Assembly: GCA_003560935.1 (NCBI GenBank)
Contig: PWJF01000571.1
Span: 1-5,486 of the forward strand
From: Ignavibacteriales bacterium
GTDB lineage: Bacteria > Bacteroidota > Ignavibacteria > T3Sed10-11
Reading direction: 5' to 3'
DNA length: 5,486 bases
Position numbers and translations under genes: made by a program
The notes under the pieces: generated by a model
Databases searched by the model: none
Told to the model about the DNA's origin: nothing
Seen by the model: the letters and a program-made list of their open reading frames with translations, nothing else
In this document: one piece after another, positions 5,405 to 5,486 of the stretch
Position numbering within the stretch: position 1 is the first letter of the stretch
Layout of the letters: each line of letters starts with the position of its first letter

Positions 5405-5486
5405 TTAACGAACGAGCATCATTCGCCTCGTCTCGGTATAGTAACCGGCAGTCAGACGGTACATGTATACTCCGCTCGCAAGATCG
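5405..5486 (-). CDS. C-terminal end of a T9SS type A sorting-domain protein (partial)
   Basis: Only the last 26 codons and a stop (TAA, 5407-5405) lie in the window; the rest is beyond the right edge. They read as DLASGVYMYRL followed by TAGYYTETRRMMLVR. The pattern xLxxGVYxYRLxxGxxxxxxxxxLxR is the end of the type A C-terminal sorting domain that directs cargo to the type IX secretion system, where the domain is normally cleaved and the passenger released or fixed to the surface. The passenger is not visible, so enzymatic function cannot be told. An intrinsic terminator follows at 5321-5278. Confidence 0.85.
   Translation of the reverse strand, partial: DLASGVYMYRLTAGYYTETRRMMLVR

Noticed and set aside
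1..5486. CRISPR arrays, tRNA or rRNA genes, insertion sequences, riboswitches, phage genes
   Set aside because: No spaced direct repeats, cloverleaf or rRNA sequence, transposase motifs or terminal inverted repeats were found on reading both strands.

Overview
The window looks like a piece of chromosome from a member of the Bacteroidota/Chlorobiota (FCB) superphylum. Three things point there: the last 26 residues of a protein with a type IX secretion (T9SS) type A sorting tail at the right edge, a PorT-like outer-membrane barrel in the middle, and promoter candidates of the TTG / TAnnTTTG type rather than TTGACA / TATAAT. At least one gene (start at 1170) has a clear Shine-Dalgarno sequence, so a classical Bacteroides with little SD use is not obviously implied. 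The genus cannot be told from this sequence.

Layout, left to right. (1) Positions 1-804, minus strand: N-terminal 268 residues of an exported outer-membrane barrel protein that passes into a coiled-coil linker and runs off the window. (2) Positions 805-1169: a 365-bp divergent intergenic region rich in inverted repeats. (3) Positions 1170-2273, plus: a 367-residue AT-rich lipoprotein with a candidate internal Cys-Gln thioester motif, followed by a strong intrinsic terminator. (4) Positions 2419-3147, plus: a 242-residue PorT-like barrel. (5) Positions 3155-5116, minus: a 653-residue membrane-bound nucleoside-diphosphate-sugar dehydratase of the CapD/WbpM/PglF family, convergent with the barrel gene and only 7 bp from it. 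(6) Positions 5117-5404 (288 bp): the promoter region of the dehydratase gene and an intrinsic terminator. (7) Positions 5405-5486, minus: the C-terminal end of a T9SS cargo protein.

All five genes concern the cell envelope: two barrels, a lipoprotein, a sugar-nucleotide enzyme for surface polysaccharide or glycan, and a T9SS cargo. They are separate transcription units rather than one operon.

The most interesting signal is regulatory. The inverted repeat ATTAGA-N4-TCTAAT occurs three times, only between genes. Two copies, in front of the lipoprotein gene and in front of the dehydratase gene on the opposite strand, sit at exactly the same distance from a TAnnTTTR -7-like box: 20 bases after a TTG or TGG that abuts the repeat. 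This suggests one transcription factor controls both genes from a position near -41.5. The third copy is a compound site with an extra half-site and lies in the divergent region. The second point of interest is the lipoprotein, which has the WCV and IQVAIW motifs expected of a reactive thioester domain but is predicted to sit on a Gram-negative outer membrane.
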